A DNA stretch of 60,520 nt, from assembly GCA_947503365.1 (NCBI GenBank), contig CANNDT010000015.1, positions 1 through 60,520 of the forward strand, written 5' to 3'. A program made the position numbers and the translations under genes. The first letter of the stretch is position 1, and the number at the start of each line of letters is the position of its first letter. Below the pieces are notes generated by a model. It was not told the DNA's origin and did no database searches. It saw only the letters and a program-made list of their open reading frames with translations. Origin of the DNA: CANNDT01 sp945876205. GTDB taxonomy: Bacteria; Acidobacteriota; Vicinamibacteria; Vicinamibacterales; UBA2999. This document shows positions 51,291 through 60,520 of the stretch, one piece after another.

Positions 51291-52973
51291 ATGTGGCAGC
51301 ACAACTATCATCCCGTCGGCGGAAGCCTTGGCATGTCGGCCGTCCTCGCGGCCGTGCCGATCGTCGTCCTGTTCTTCATGCTTGGCGTGAAGCGCAAGCC
51401 GGCGTGGGTGGCCGCGCTCGCGGCGCTGGCCTCGGCGCTGATCGTGGCGCTCGCCGTCTACCGGATGCCGATCGACCTGGCGCTCATCTCCACCGTCTAC
51501 GGCGCTGCCTACGGACTCTTCCCGATCGCGTGGATCGTCTTCACCTCGATCATGCTCTACCGCCTCGCGGTCGATACCGGCAAGTTCGAGATCATCAAGG
51601 ACTCGGTTGGCGGCCTGACCGACGATCGCCGCCTGCAGGCGATGTTCATCGCCTTCTCGTTTGGCGCGTTCATCGAGGGCGCGGCCGGCTTTGGCGCACC
51701 GGTCGCCGTGTCGGGCGCGATGCTCGCCGGCCTCGGTTTCTCCCCCTTCTACGCCGCCGGCATCTGCCTGCTCGCCAACACCGCGCCGGTCGCGTTCGGC
51801 TCGATCGGTATTCCGGTCATCACGCTGGCCAACGTCACGGGACTGCCGGTGATGCCGCTCAGCGCGATGGTCGGACGGCTCTGCGCGATGATGTCCGTCT
51901 TCATCCCGGGTTACCTGATCGTCGTCATGGCCGGACCGCGGCGCGCGCTCGAAGTGCTGCCGGCGATTCTCGCGTGCGGCCTCTCGTTCGCGGGCATGCA
52001 GTTCTACGTCTCGAATTACATCGGCCCCGAGCTGACCGACATCATGAGCTCGCTCACCTGCATCATCGTCATGGTGGCGGTGCTGAAGCTGTGGAAGCCG
52101 AAGACCATCCTTCGACTCGAGGGCGACCAGCCGGTGAGCGCGGCTGTGAAGCGGCATTCGACCGGCGAGCTGTTCATGGCGTGGGTGCCCTACCTGCTGC
52201 TCGTGGTCTTCGTGCTGGCGTGGGGGGAGCCGCAAATCAAGGGTGCGCTCGATCGCTGGACGCACAGCCTGCTGCCGTCGTTCCTGCCGGTAGGCCAGGC
52301 GCTGAATGGCCTCAACGTCCCCGGGCTGCACAACGTCATCACGCGCATCCCGCCCGTGACGCCGGCGCCCGCGCCATACGCCGCGGTGTTCGCGTTCAAC
52401 TGGTTGAGCGCGTCGGGAACAGCATGCTTCCTCGCGATCCTGGCGACGGCGCTGGTGTTACGCGTGAAACCGAGGCGGCTGGCCAACCTGTACGTGGCGA
52501 CGTTCAAGCAGCTGTCGATGGCGATGCTCACGATCGCGTCGATGCTCGGTCTCGCGTATTTGATGAATTACTCGGGGATGACCTCGACGCTGGGGCTGGC
52601 GCTGGCTGGAACGGGTGTGGCGTTTCCGTTCTTCAGCGCGGTGGTCGGCTGGCTGGGGGTGTTCCTGACCGGGAGCGATACGTCCGCGAACGCGCTCTTC
52701 GGCAACCTGCAGGTGGTGACAGCCAACGCGCTGGGCCTCAATCCGGTGCTGACCGCGTCGGTGAACTCGGCCGCCGGCGTGATGGGCAAGATGATTTCGG
52801 TGCAGAGCATCGCGGTCGCGGTCGCGGCCACCGGCATGTCGACAGCGGATGAAAGCCGGCTGTTCCGCTTCACCATCAAGCACAGCGTGCTGCTGATGAT
52901 CGTCATGGGTCTCGTGTCGTTGCTCTACGCCTACGTGTTCCCCGGATACGTGCCGCAGGTCACGCCCGAATAG
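51291..52973 (+). CDS. lctP: L-lactate permease (LctP family)
   Basis: A 560-residue inner-membrane lactate transporter with many hydrophobic helices. The family hallmark FSFGAFIEGAAGFGAPVAVS is near residues 122-141, and later helices carry GSDTSANALFGNLQ and NSAAGVMGKMISVQS. Length matches LctP/LldP (about 550). It is paired head to head with larA, supporting a lactate uptake and isomer exchange module; no lactate dehydrogenase gene is visible. A hairpin at 52979-52999 follows the stop. Confidence 0.92.
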   Translation: MWQHNYHPVGGSLGMSAVLAAVPIVVLFFMLGVKRKPAWVAALAALASALIVALAVYRMPIDLALISTVYGAAYGLFPIAWIVFTSIMLYRLAVDTGKFEIIKDSVGGLTDDRRLQAMFIAFSFGAFIEGAAGFGAPVAVSGAMLAGLGFSPFYAAGICLLANTAPVAFGSIGIPVITLANVTGLPVMPLSAMVGRLCAMMSVFIPGYLIVVMAGPRRALEVLPAILACGLSFAGMQFYVSNYIGPELTDIMSSLTCIIVMVAVLKLWKPKTILRLEGDQPVSAAVKRHSTGELFMAWVPYLLLVVFVLAWGEPQIKGALDRWTHSLLPSFLPVGQALNGLNVPGLHNVITRIPPVTPAPAPYAAVFAFNWLSASGTACFLAILATALVLRVKPRRLANLYVATFKQLSMAMLTIASMLGLAYLMNYSGMTSTLGLALAGTGVAFPFFSAVVGWLGVFLTGSDTSANALFGNLQVVTANALGLNPVLTASVNSAAGVMGKMISVQSIAVAVAATGMSTADESRLFRFTIKHSVLLMIVMGLVSLLYAYVFPGYVPQVTPE

Positions 52974-52978
52974 GCCTG

Positions 52979-52999
52979 CACACCGCTGCATGCGGTGTG
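52979..52999 (+). terminator. Hairpin after lactate permease
   Basis: CACACCGC at 52979-52986 pairs with GCGGTGTG at 52992-52999 around a 5-base loop, starting 5 bases past the lctP stop. No T-tract follows. It probably ends or protects the lctP transcript before the receptor operon. Confidence 0.45.
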
Positions 53000-53108
53000 T
53001 AAACCGACCAACGCGATTCTTGACTTGCCCTGCTGGCAGAGGTATTTTCGCCATTCCCAACCGGCCTCACACCGTCCCGCACATAGGCAATTCGTAGGAG
53101 GAATCCAG

Positions 53109-56100
53109 ATGAAGGGCTCCATGAGGAGTTTCTCTCTTCTCGCGCTCAGCCTGTTGCTCGCGACCGGTGTCGCCTGGGCGCAGGGCACCGCGCAACTCAA
53201 CGGCCGCGTGGCCGACGAGAGCGGCGCGGTGCTGCCAGGCGTCACGATCACCATCACGCACACGGATACCGGCTTCACCCGGAGCGCGGTCACCGACGAG
53301 ACCGGCAACTGGGTCATGCCGAACCTGCCGATCGGTCCCTACAAGCTCGAGGTCGCGCTGCAGGGATTCCGCACCTACGTGCAGACGGGTATCGTCCTGC
53401 AGGTCAATGCCAATCCCGTCATCAACGCGACGCTGGGCCTGGGCAATCTCGAGGAGACCGTCTCGGTCGAAGCGGCCGTGCCGCTGGTTGACGTGCGAAG
53501 CGCGGGCATCAGCGAAGTGGTCGAACAGGAGCGGCTGGTCGAGCTGCCACTGCAGGGCCGACAGGTCACCGACTTGATCGTGCTCGCGGGCTCGGCGGTC
53601 AATGAAGGGACGCTCTCGGCGTTGAGCAACTCGGGCAGTGTTGCGATCTCCGTCGCCGGCGGACTGCGCAACGGTGTCGAGTACACGCTCGACGGCGCGA
53701 TGCACAACAACACCTACGACAACGTCAACCTGCCGTTCCCGTTTCCGGACGCGCTGCAGGAGTTCCGTGTCGCCACCGGCGGCCTCTCCGCCGAAAACGG
53801 CATGCACTCGGCCGCGGCCGTCAACGCCGTCGTCAAGTCGGGCACCAACACGCTGCGCGGCAACGCGTTCGAGTTCCTGCGCGACAGCCGCTTCAACGCG
53901 GCGAGTCCGTTCTCCCCGATTCAGGCAAACGGCAAGAAGCTCGGCGACGGCCTGAACCGCAATCAGTTTGGCGGCACGGTGGGCGGCCCGGTCGTTCGCG
54001 ACAAGCTGTTCTTCTTCGGCGGATACCAGCGCACGCGGCTCCGCTCGACGCCGCCCGATCGCGTGGCGTTCGTGCCGACGGCCGCCATGCTGGCCGGCGA
54101 CTTCACCGCACTCGCGTCCGCGGCCTGCAACGGCGGCCGCCCGGTCACGCTGCGCGCGCCGTTCGTGAACAACCGGATCAATCCGGCGCTCATGAGCCCG
54201 GCGGCGGTGAAGATTGCGACCTCCGGGTTTCTCCCCTCGTCCACCGACCCGTGCGGCGAAATCCGCTACAGCGTGCCGCTCGAAAACAACGACGAGGAGT
54301 ACGTCGTCCGCGCCGACTACCAGTTGAGCGCCAACCACTCGATCTTCGGGCGGTATTACGACACCTTCGAGCGGCGTCCGCCGAACCTGGCGAAGACGAA
54401 GAACATCCTCACGCTGGTGAGCGGCAACAACCCGAACATGAACAAGCGGGCGCAGATGACCGCGCTCGGCGATACGCGCGTGTTCGGCGCCAACACCGTC
54501 AACTCGTTCCGCGTGACGCTGGTGCGCACCGCGACCCGTTCGAACGTGCCGGCGGAGCAGTTCTTCGACGCGCCGTCGGTCGGCGTCAAGCTGTATTCGT
54601 ACGTGCCCGGCGTGATGGCGGTCAGCGTGTCTAACGCCTTCGCGTTCTCGGGCGCGAGCGCTGTCGGTGCGGATGTCTACAACCATTCGTACCAGGCGTC
54701 GGACGACGTCCAGATCGTCCGCGGCCGGCACGAGCTCGCTTTCGGCACCAACGTCGCGTATTCGATTCTCGACTCGTCGAATTCAGCGCAGGCCGCCGGC
54801 AACTTCACGTTCAATGGCCGCGCCACCGGGCTCTCGCTGTCGGACTTCTTCACCGGGCACGTGAGCCGGCTGCAGCACGGCGCCCCCGGCATCCTCGACA
54901 ACCACCAGTGGTACCTGGGACTATTTGCGCAGGACACCTGGAGATTGTCGGAGCGCGTGACGCTGAATACGGGTCTTCGCTGGGAGCCGTACTTCGGCAC
55001 CAACTTCGACAACGGCGCCATCTCCAACTTCGTGCTCGACAACTTCAAGAAGGGCATCAAGAGCACGGTCTACACCAACGCGCCGGCTGGCCTCATCTAC
55101 CCGGGCGATCCCGGATTCCCGGAAGGCAAGACCGGACTCAACAAGCAGTGGCTGAACTTCTCGCCGCGCCTCGGCCTGGCCTGGGATCTCAGCGGAGACG
55201 GCCGCACGGCGGTGCGCTCCTCCTACGCGATCAACTACGACTATCCGGGCGCCGTCTTCCAGCAGGTCGCGGTGCAGGCCGCGCCGTTCAATAACCGCAT
55301 CGATCTCAGCGGCGACCTGCCGTTCGAAGATCCATACGCCGGCGTCCCCGGCGGACAGCGGCATCCGGTGCCAAGCCCGATTCCGAGCAACGTCGTGTTC
55401 CCCGGCTTCGGCTCGTACTCGGCCATCGATCCGGGCATCAACTCGACGCGCGTCCAGTCGTGGAACGCGACCATCGAGCGGCAGTTGGGCGCCGCGTGGC
55501 AGGTGTCGGCGTCGTACCTGGGCAGCTACCTCGATCGGCTGTGGGGCGGGGTTCCGCTCAACCCGGGCGTCTTCCTCGGCCTGGGACCCTGCACGCTCCA
55601 GGGCGTCGCGTATCCGGTCTGCACGACCGCCGCAAACCTGGAGCAGCGCCGCACCCTGACGCTGCAGAATCCGAACGAAGGGAAGCTCCTGTCGTACGTC
55701 TCCCAGTACTCGGCCATCGGCACGCAGCACTACAACGGATTGAAGCTGTCGTTCCGCCGCCGCTCGGTGAACGGCATCAGCCTCAGCGGCAACTACACGC
55801 TGTCGACGTGCGAGACCGACACGCCGGTCAGCGGCAAGTTCGTGCAGTTCAGCGACGGCTACACGGATCCCACCAACCCCTCCTACGATCTCGGCAACTG
55901 CCCGCAGAACCGCCGGCAGATCGGCAGCATGACGTTGGGGTACGTGACGCCGCAGTTCGACAACGGCGTGCTGCGCGTGCTGGCCTCCGATTGGCGGGCG
56001 TCGGGCATCTACACGATGCGGTCGGGCGACTGGCTCACCGTGACGACGACACAGGAGCTCGCGGGCACGGGTGTGACCGGCCAGCGCGTCAACCAGGTCA

Positions 56101-56423
56101 ACGACGATCCCTATGGCGATAAGACGCTGACCAACTATCTCAACGCCGCGGCATTCGCGTTTCCGGCGCCGGGCACGCTCGGCAACGAGCGCGCGCGCAG
56201 CATCGAGGGGCCGGGATTCTGGAGCGTCGATCTGTCGCTGGCCAGGCTCCTGCCCGTGGGCAACGCGCAGACGCTCGAAGTGCGCGTCGAGACGTTCAAC
56301 CTGCTGAACCACTTCAACTGGGGCAATCCCGCCACCAGCCTCGACGCGGGCACGTTCGGCCGGATCACGAGCCAGTCCGGCAACTCACGCATCATGCAGT
56401 TCGCCGTCAAGTACGGCTTCTAA
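53109..56423 (+). CDS. TonB-dependent receptor, Oar-like, second group
   Basis: A 1104-residue outer-membrane receptor. ATG 53109 has AGGAGG upstream and opens a signal peptide ending TGVAWAQ; the longer frame upstream lacks both. A carboxypeptidase-regulatory domain (LNGRVADESGAVLPGVTI) is followed by a plug with VEYTLDGAMHNNTYDN and SGTNTLRGNAFEF, and a barrel ending AVKYGF. It lacks the CxC motif of the other receptor group and has a CETDTP ... LGNC cysteine pair near the C-terminus. A tandem relative lies at 57713. It starts the operon receptor - DUF6152 - secreted - receptor. Confidence 0.9.
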   Translation: MKGSMRSFSLLALSLLLATGVAWAQGTAQLNGRVADESGAVLPGVTITITHTDTGFTRSAVTDETGNWVMPNLPIGPYKLEVALQGFRTYVQTGIVLQVNANPVINATLGLGNLEETVSVEAAVPLVDVRSAGISEVVEQERLVELPLQGRQVTDLIVLAGSAVNEGTLSALSNSGSVAISVAGGLRNGVEYTLDGAMHNNTYDNVNLPFPFPDALQEFRVATGGLSAENGMHSAAAVNAVVKSGTNTLRGNAFEFLRDSRFNAASPFSPIQANGKKLGDGLNRNQFGGTVGGPVVRDKLFFFGGYQRTRLRSTPPDRVAFVPTAAMLAGDFTALASAACNGGRPVTLRAPFVNNRINPALMSPAAVKIATSGFLPSSTDPCGEIRYSVPLENNDEEYVVRADYQLSANHSIFGRYYDTFERRPPNLAKTKNILTLVSGNNPNMNKRAQMTALGDTRVFGANTVNSFRVTLVRTATRSNVPAEQFFDAPSVGVKLYSYVPGVMAVSVSNAFAFSGASAVGADVYNHSYQASDDVQIVRGRHELAFGTNVAYSILDSSNSAQAAGNFTFNGRATGLSLSDFFTGHVSRLQHGAPGILDNHQWYLGLFAQDTWRLSERVTLNTGLRWEPYFGTNFDNGAISNFVLDNFKKGIKSTVYTNAPAGLIYPGDPGFPEGKTGLNKQWLNFSPRLGLAWDLSGDGRTAVRSSYAINYDYPGAVFQQVAVQAAPFNNRIDLSGDLPFEDPYAGVPGGQRHPVPSPIPSNVVFPGFGSYSAIDPGINSTRVQSWNATIERQLGAAWQVSASYLGSYLDRLWGGVPLNPGVFLGLGPCTLQGVAYPVCTTAANLEQRRTLTLQNPNEGKLLSYVSQYSAIGTQHYNGLKLSFRRRSVNGISLSGNYTLSTCETDTPVSGKFVQFSDGYTDPTNPSYDLGNCPQNRRQIGSMTLGYVTPQFDNGVLRVLASDWRASGIYTMRSGDWLTVTTTQELAGTGVTGQRVNQVNDDPYGDKTLTNYLNAAAFAFPAPGTLGNERARSIEGPGFWSVDLSLARLLPVGNAQTLEVRVETFNLLNHFNWGNPATSLDAGTFGRITSQSGNSRIMQFAVKYGF

Positions 56424-56439
56424 CGGACCGAGGTTTCCT

Positions 56440-56841
56440 ATGACCATTCGAACCATTCTTGGCGCGGCCGTCGCATCGGCGCTGCTTGCGGCGCCGGCGT
56501 TGGCGCATCACTCGGTGTCGTCGGAGTTCGACACCAAGAACTGCAGGGACTTCACCGGCACGCTGACCGGCGTCAGCTGGCAGAACCCCCACATGCACTT
56601 CAATGCTGACGTGAAGGATGCGAGCGGCAAGGTGGAGTCCTGGTCGTTCCAGGGCTACTCGACGCTGACGATGACCAGAGCGGGCACCAGCCGGCAGGAC
56701 TTCCTCGACAACGTCGGGAAGGAAATCTTCGTGCGAGGCTGCCTCGCGAGAAGTGGCACCCAGCACAAGGCCGCCGCGGGCGTACTCAAGCTTGCCGATG
56801 GACGCATGCGCCAGGTCGGCCAGCTCCAGGACAACAACTAA
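56440..56841 (+). CDS. DUF6152 family secreted protein
   Basis: A 133-residue DUF6152 protein. The signal peptide ends APALA, followed by HHSVSSEFDTKN, so the mature start is probably His-His. The core is FTGTLTGVSWQNPHMHFNADV, with the conserved Asn-Pro-His and an extra His. Two cysteines (KNCRDF, RGCLAR) are not seen in the paralogues and could form a disulfide. It is 16 bp after the receptor, and its stop overlaps the next start by one base (TAATG), so translation is coupled. Confidence 0.85.
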   Translation: MTIRTILGAAVASALLAAPALAHHSVSSEFDTKNCRDFTGTLTGVSWQNPHMHFNADVKDASGKVESWSFQGYSTLTMTRAGTSRQDFLDNVGKEIFVRGCLARSGTQHKAAAGVLKLADGRMRQVGQLQDNN

Positions 56842-57698
56842 TGGCTTCCACACTTCGCCTTCGTCTCGGCGTCGCGTCGATCGCGGCGCTCGCCCTCGTC
56901 TACCTCCTCGCGCCGGCCGCCGGCGCCCAGAATCCTGAGTACAGGTACAAGGTGATGGCGCCGGGCGGTCCCGCGCCGCGAACCGCCGACGGTCATCCCG
57001 ATTTGTCCGGCGTCTGGTGGCCGAATCGCACCGGCATTCCGCACGTCGAAAACCAGGTCGAGCCCGGCGACAAGTTCGGCGTCGATCCGGCGGCGCTGAG
57101 GCAGTTCGACGCCCGGGCCACGCCCGAAGAGCGGCCGTCGTTCCAGCCATGGGCGCAGGAAAAGATCAAGACGATGACCGCCACGCAAAGCGAGCGCGCG
57201 AAGCTGTCGGTCAACTGCATGCCTCGCGGCCTGCCGGCGATCTGGCTGAGCAACACCTACGCGATCCAGTTCGTGCAGACGCCGGGACAACTGGTGCAGC
57301 TGATCGAAGTCCTCAACAACTTCAGGGTCATCCCCACCGACGGCCGTCCGCATCCGAAGAATCCCGACCCCTTGTTCCATGGCAACCCATCGGGCCGCTG
57401 GGAAGGCGACACGCTCGTGGTCGAGTCGGTCGGCTTCGACGAGCGGACGTTTGTCAGCAACAACGGCACCTGGTTCCACAGCGACGATCTGAAGGTGACG
57501 GAGCGCATCTCGCGGCCGTCGATGAATTACCTGCAGGTGCAGATCACCGTCGAGGATCCGAAAGTGCTGACCAAGCCGTGGACCTCCGCCGTGCGCAACT
57601 GGACGCGGACCACCGAGCGCGTCGGCGAGTTCTATTGCACCGACAACCCGGACATCGGCGAGTTCGAGAAGATCATCGAACAGGAAAAGGCCAAGTAG
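56841..57698 (+). CDS. Secreted protein of the recurrent uncharacterised family
   Basis: A 285-residue exported protein starting at ATG 56841, which shares its A with the upstream stop. The signal peptide ends AAGAQ. Family blocks are DLSGVWWPNRTGIPHVE, NCMPRGLPAIWLSNTYAIQFVQ, FRVIPTDGRPHPKNPDPLF, HGNPSGRWEGDTLVVESVGF and a C-terminal FYCTDNPDIGEFEKI. It lies between two receptors of the same group and 14 bp before the second. Function unknown. Confidence 0.75.
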   Translation: MASTLRLRLGVASIAALALVYLLAPAAGAQNPEYRYKVMAPGGPAPRTADGHPDLSGVWWPNRTGIPHVENQVEPGDKFGVDPAALRQFDARATPEERPSFQPWAQEKIKTMTATQSERAKLSVNCMPRGLPAIWLSNTYAIQFVQTPGQLVQLIEVLNNFRVIPTDGRPHPKNPDPLFHGNPSGRWEGDTLVVESVGFDERTFVSNNGTWFHSDDLKVTERISRPSMNYLQVQITVEDPKVLTKPWTSAVRNWTRTTERVGEFYCTDNPDIGEFEKIIEQEKAK

Positions 57699-57712
57699 AA
57701 GTGGAAAGCGTC

Positions 57713-60520
57713 ATGACGCGCTCGCTCACAACTCTCTCGTGCCTCGCACTGGCGCTGCTCCTGGCGGCGAACGTCGCCTCGGCGCAGGGCACCGCGCAAC
57801 TCAACGGCCGCGTGGCCGACGAGAGCGGCGCGGTGCTGCCGGGCGTCACGGTCACCGCGACGCAGACCGACACCGGGTTCACCCGTACCACGGTGACCGA
57901 CGACACGGGGGAGTGGCTCATGCCCAACCTCCCGATCGGGCCGTACACGCTCGAGGTCTCGCTGCAGGGTTTCCGTACCTACGAGCAGACGGGTATCGTC
58001 CTGCAGGTCAACGCGAACCCGACGATCACCACCGCGCTCGCGGTCGGCAACCTGGAAGAGACCGTGTCGGTCGATGCGGCGGCGCCGCTGGTTGACGTGC
58101 GCAGTGCCGGCATCAACGAGGTCGTCGAGCAGTCGAAGATCGTGGAGCTGCCGCTGCAGACGCGGCAGGTGACCGACCTGATCCTGCTCGCGGGCGGCGC
58201 GGTCAATACCGGTTCGGTGACCCAGCTCGGCGTCGCCAAGAGCGTGGCGATCTCGGTGGCGGGCGGCCTGCGCAACGGCGTCGAGTACACCCTCGACGGC
58301 GCGATGCACAACAACACCTACGACAATTCCAACCTGCCGTTTCCGTTCCCGGACGCGCTGCAGGAGTTCAGCGTCGCCACCGGCGGCCTCTCCGCCGAGA
58401 ACGGGATGCACTCGTCCGCGTCGGTGAACGCCGTGACCAAGTCGGGCACCAACACGCTGCACGGCAACGCCTTCGAATTCTTCCGCGACAGCAAGTTCAA
58501 CGCGGCCGGCGCGCTGGCGCCGATCGGCCCCGCCGGCAAGAAGAAGGGTGACGGCCTCAGCAAGAACGTCTTCGGCGGCACGCTGGGCGGCCGGATCATC
58601 CGCGACAAGCTGTTCTTCTTCGGCGGCTACGAGCGCACGCGCATCCGCCAGATCACGCCGGACAACCTCGCGTTCGTGCCGACCGCCGCGATGCTGGCGG
58701 GCGACTTCACCGCCGCGGCCTCGCCCGCGTGCAACGCCGGCCGCCAGGTGAATCTCCTGGCGCCGTTTGTCGGCAACCGGATCAATCCCGCGCTCTACAG
58801 CCCGGCGGCGGTGAAGATCACGCAGTTCGAGATGTTCCCGAAGTCGACCGACCCCTGCGGCGAGATGCGCTACAGCCTGCCGATGGACAACAACGACGAG
58901 CAGTACGTCAGCCGCGTTGATTACCAGTGGGGCGCGAACCATTCGCTCTTCGGCCGCTACATGGACACTTTCGAGCGTCGTCCGCCAACGCTCGCGCAGA
59001 CGCGCAACCTGCTGACCTTGCGCGGCACGCCGAATATCTCCAAGCGCGCCCAGACGTCCGCCTTCGGCGACACGCAGGTCTTCGGCGCCAACACGGTCAA
59101 CTCGTTCCGCGTGACCTACGTGAAGACGTCCACCAAGTCGAACCAGCCGCCCGAGACCTTTTTCGACGCCCCGTCGCTCGGCATCCCGGTCCACACCTAC
59201 ATCCCGGGGCTGCTGTCGCTGAGCGTGACCAACGGCTTTACCTTCTCGGGAGGCCCGTCGGTCGGCGCGGTGTCGGACAACGCCGCCTACCAGATGCAGG
59301 ACGACTTCTCGAAGGTGATCGGACGTCACCAGACATCGTTCGGCGCGAACATCGCCTACTCGACCCTCGATCAGATGAACGCCGCACTCTCGGTCGGCGA
59401 CTTCATCTTTAACGGCCGCGCGACCGGCCTGGGCCTGGCGGACTTCCTCACCGGCCAGGTCTCGCAGTTCCGCCACGGCGCGCCTGGGCTGCTGATCACC
59501 AACCAGTGGTACATCGGGCTCTACACCCAGGACACCTGGCGAACGACCGATCGCCTGACCCTCAACCTGGGCCTGCGCTGGGAGCCGTATCTCGGCACGA
59601 ACTTCGAGAACAACGCGATCTCGAACTTCAGCATGGACAACTTCCGCAAGGGCATCCGCAGCACGCAGTTCGTCAACGCGCCGCTCGGCCTGATCTATCC
59701 CGGCGACCCGGGCTTCCCTCCGGGGCAGAGCGGGTTGAACAAGAACTGGACGAATCTCTCGCCGCGCGTCGGCGCCGCGTGGGACGTCACCGGCGACGGA
59801 CGCCTGGCGATGCGCTCGTCGTACGCCCTCAACTATGACTTCGCCGGCGCCGTCTTCCAGAACACCGCCGTGCAGGCCGCGCCCTTCAACAACCGGCTCG
59901 ATCTGATCGGCAACTATCCGTTCGACGATCCGTACCGGATCATCGCCGGTGGCCAGCAGCATCCGGTCACGGGCGCGCCACCCAAGGACGCGAAGTTCCC
60001 GGGCGCCGGCTCCTATGCGGCGATCGATCCCAACATCAACTCGACCCGCGTGCAATCGTGGAACGTCACCCTCGAGCGGCAGATCGGCACGGCGTGGGGC
60101 GTGTCGGCGACCTACCTGGGCAGCTACATGGATCGCCTGTGGGGCCAGAACCAGCTCAATCCCGGCGTCTATCTCGGGCTTGGTCCGTGCGTGCTGCAGG
60201 GCGTGAACTATCCGGTGTGCTCCACGTCCGCGAATCTCGAGCAGCGCCGCGTGCTGTCGCTGGAGAATCCGGTCGAGGGACGGCTCCTCTCGAACGTCGC
60301 GCTCTATCAGGCGGCGGGCACGCAGACCTACCGCGGCCTGAAGCTCTCGTTCCGCCGCCGCTCGAGCGACGGCATCAGCCTCAGCGGCAACTACACGGCC
60401 GCGCACTGCGAGACCGACACGCAGGTGAGCGGCAGCTTCCTGCAGTTCAGCGCCGGGTACCAGAACCCGAACGACCCGACCTACGATCGCGGCAACTGCA
60501 CGCAGAGCCAGCGCCAGATC
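57713..60520 (+). CDS. TonB-dependent receptor, Oar-like, second group, runs off right edge
   Basis: An open frame of 936 codons from ATG 57713 to the window edge, with no stop. The signal peptide ends NVASAQ. The regulatory domain LNGRVADESGAVLPGVTV and plug VEYTLDGAMHNNTYDN match the tandem neighbour at 53109, as do barrel segments (GLRWEPYLGTNF, QSWNVTLERQIG). Sixty bases (57781-57840) are identical to 53177-53236, which suggests gene conversion or recent duplication. About 170 residues are probably missing at the right. It should be co-transcribed with the preceding genes. Substrate unknown. Confidence 0.88.
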   Translation, partial: MTRSLTTLSCLALALLLAANVASAQGTAQLNGRVADESGAVLPGVTVTATQTDTGFTRTTVTDDTGEWLMPNLPIGPYTLEVSLQGFRTYEQTGIVLQVNANPTITTALAVGNLEETVSVDAAAPLVDVRSAGINEVVEQSKIVELPLQTRQVTDLILLAGGAVNTGSVTQLGVAKSVAISVAGGLRNGVEYTLDGAMHNNTYDNSNLPFPFPDALQEFSVATGGLSAENGMHSSASVNAVTKSGTNTLHGNAFEFFRDSKFNAAGALAPIGPAGKKKGDGLSKNVFGGTLGGRIIRDKLFFFGGYERTRIRQITPDNLAFVPTAAMLAGDFTAAASPACNAGRQVNLLAPFVGNRINPALYSPAAVKITQFEMFPKSTDPCGEMRYSLPMDNNDEQYVSRVDYQWGANHSLFGRYMDTFERRPPTLAQTRNLLTLRGTPNISKRAQTSAFGDTQVFGANTVNSFRVTYVKTSTKSNQPPETFFDAPSLGIPVHTYIPGLLSLSVTNGFTFSGGPSVGAVSDNAAYQMQDDFSKVIGRHQTSFGANIAYSTLDQMNAALSVGDFIFNGRATGLGLADFLTGQVSQFRHGAPGLLITNQWYIGLYTQDTWRTTDRLTLNLGLRWEPYLGTNFENNAISNFSMDNFRKGIRSTQFVNAPLGLIYPGDPGFPPGQSGLNKNWTNLSPRVGAAWDVTGDGRLAMRSSYALNYDFAGAVFQNTAVQAAPFNNRLDLIGNYPFDDPYRIIAGGQQHPVTGAPPKDAKFPGAGSYAAIDPNINSTRVQSWNVTLERQIGTAWGVSATYLGSYMDRLWGQNQLNPGVYLGLGPCVLQGVNYPVCSTSANLEQRRVLSLENPVEGRLLSNVALYQAAGTQTYRGLKLSFRRRSSDGISLSGNYTAAHCETDTQVSGSFLQFSAGYQNPNDPTYDRGNCTQSQRQI

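Noticed and set aside
53067..56312. Long minus-strand frames opposite the receptor at 53109
   Set aside because: Same compositional shadow; no signal peptide, domain or ribosome binding site, whereas the plus strand encodes a recognisable receptor.
57632..60406. Very long minus-strand open frame (924 codons)
   Set aside because: It is antisense to the clear receptor from 57713, is rich in Arg, Ala and Val without domains, and is the kind of shadow frame expected in high-GC coding DNA.

Overview
The window looks like a high-GC chromosome fragment from an uncultured Acidobacteriota, probably class Vicinamibacteria. This rests on gene content: seven Oar-like TonB-dependent receptors with an N-terminal carboxypeptidase-regulatory domain, six DUF6152 proteins, eight members of one secreted uncharacterised family, two DoxX genes and a CBM9/DUF5916 protein. 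No rRNA, tRNA, CRISPR array or transposase was seen.

Layout. 1-4.8 kb holds secreted proteins: two DUF6152, two members of the secreted family, a proline-rich lipoprotein and a tandem beta-sandwich protein. 4.8-9.4 kb holds ordinary cell functions: a PaaK-like CoA ligase, an HD protein, an orphan TRAP binding protein, an Ada-type DNA repair protein and a small membrane protein. 9.4-26.1 kb, on the minus strand, carries the cassette DUF6152 - secreted protein - DoxX - TonB receptor twice. In the first copy DoxX and the receptor share one open frame. Between the copies lie a multihaem cytochrome, a VOC protein and a further receptor. 26.2-42.6 kb continues the theme with DUF6152/secreted pairs, an amidohydrolase, a frameshifted receptor, DUF1566, CBM9/DUF5916, a flavin monooxygenase, a metallo-beta-lactamase-fold protein and another receptor.

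42.7-44.8 kb is a less GC-rich island bounded by imperfect inverted repeats of about 170-220 bp that I could not match to a known element. 44.9-53.0 kb is mostly metabolic: a membrane protein, a second metallo-beta-lactamase-fold protein, a PHP protein, threonine ammonia-lyase, TadA, and divergent lactate racemase and lactate permease. 53.1-60.5 kb ends with receptor - DUF6152 - secreted protein - receptor; the last receptor runs off the edge.

The most promising undescribed system is the repeated envelope cassette. Most DUF6152 signal peptides end just before His-His and all six proteins keep an Asn-Pro-His motif, which could form a copper 'histidine brace' in the mature protein. Five receptors share a Cys-x-Cys motif. 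A joint role in binding or importing a metal or metal-linked compound is my inference, not something the sequence proves. Small dispersed repeats (octamer tandems and a 28-bp hairpin) punctuate gene ends.
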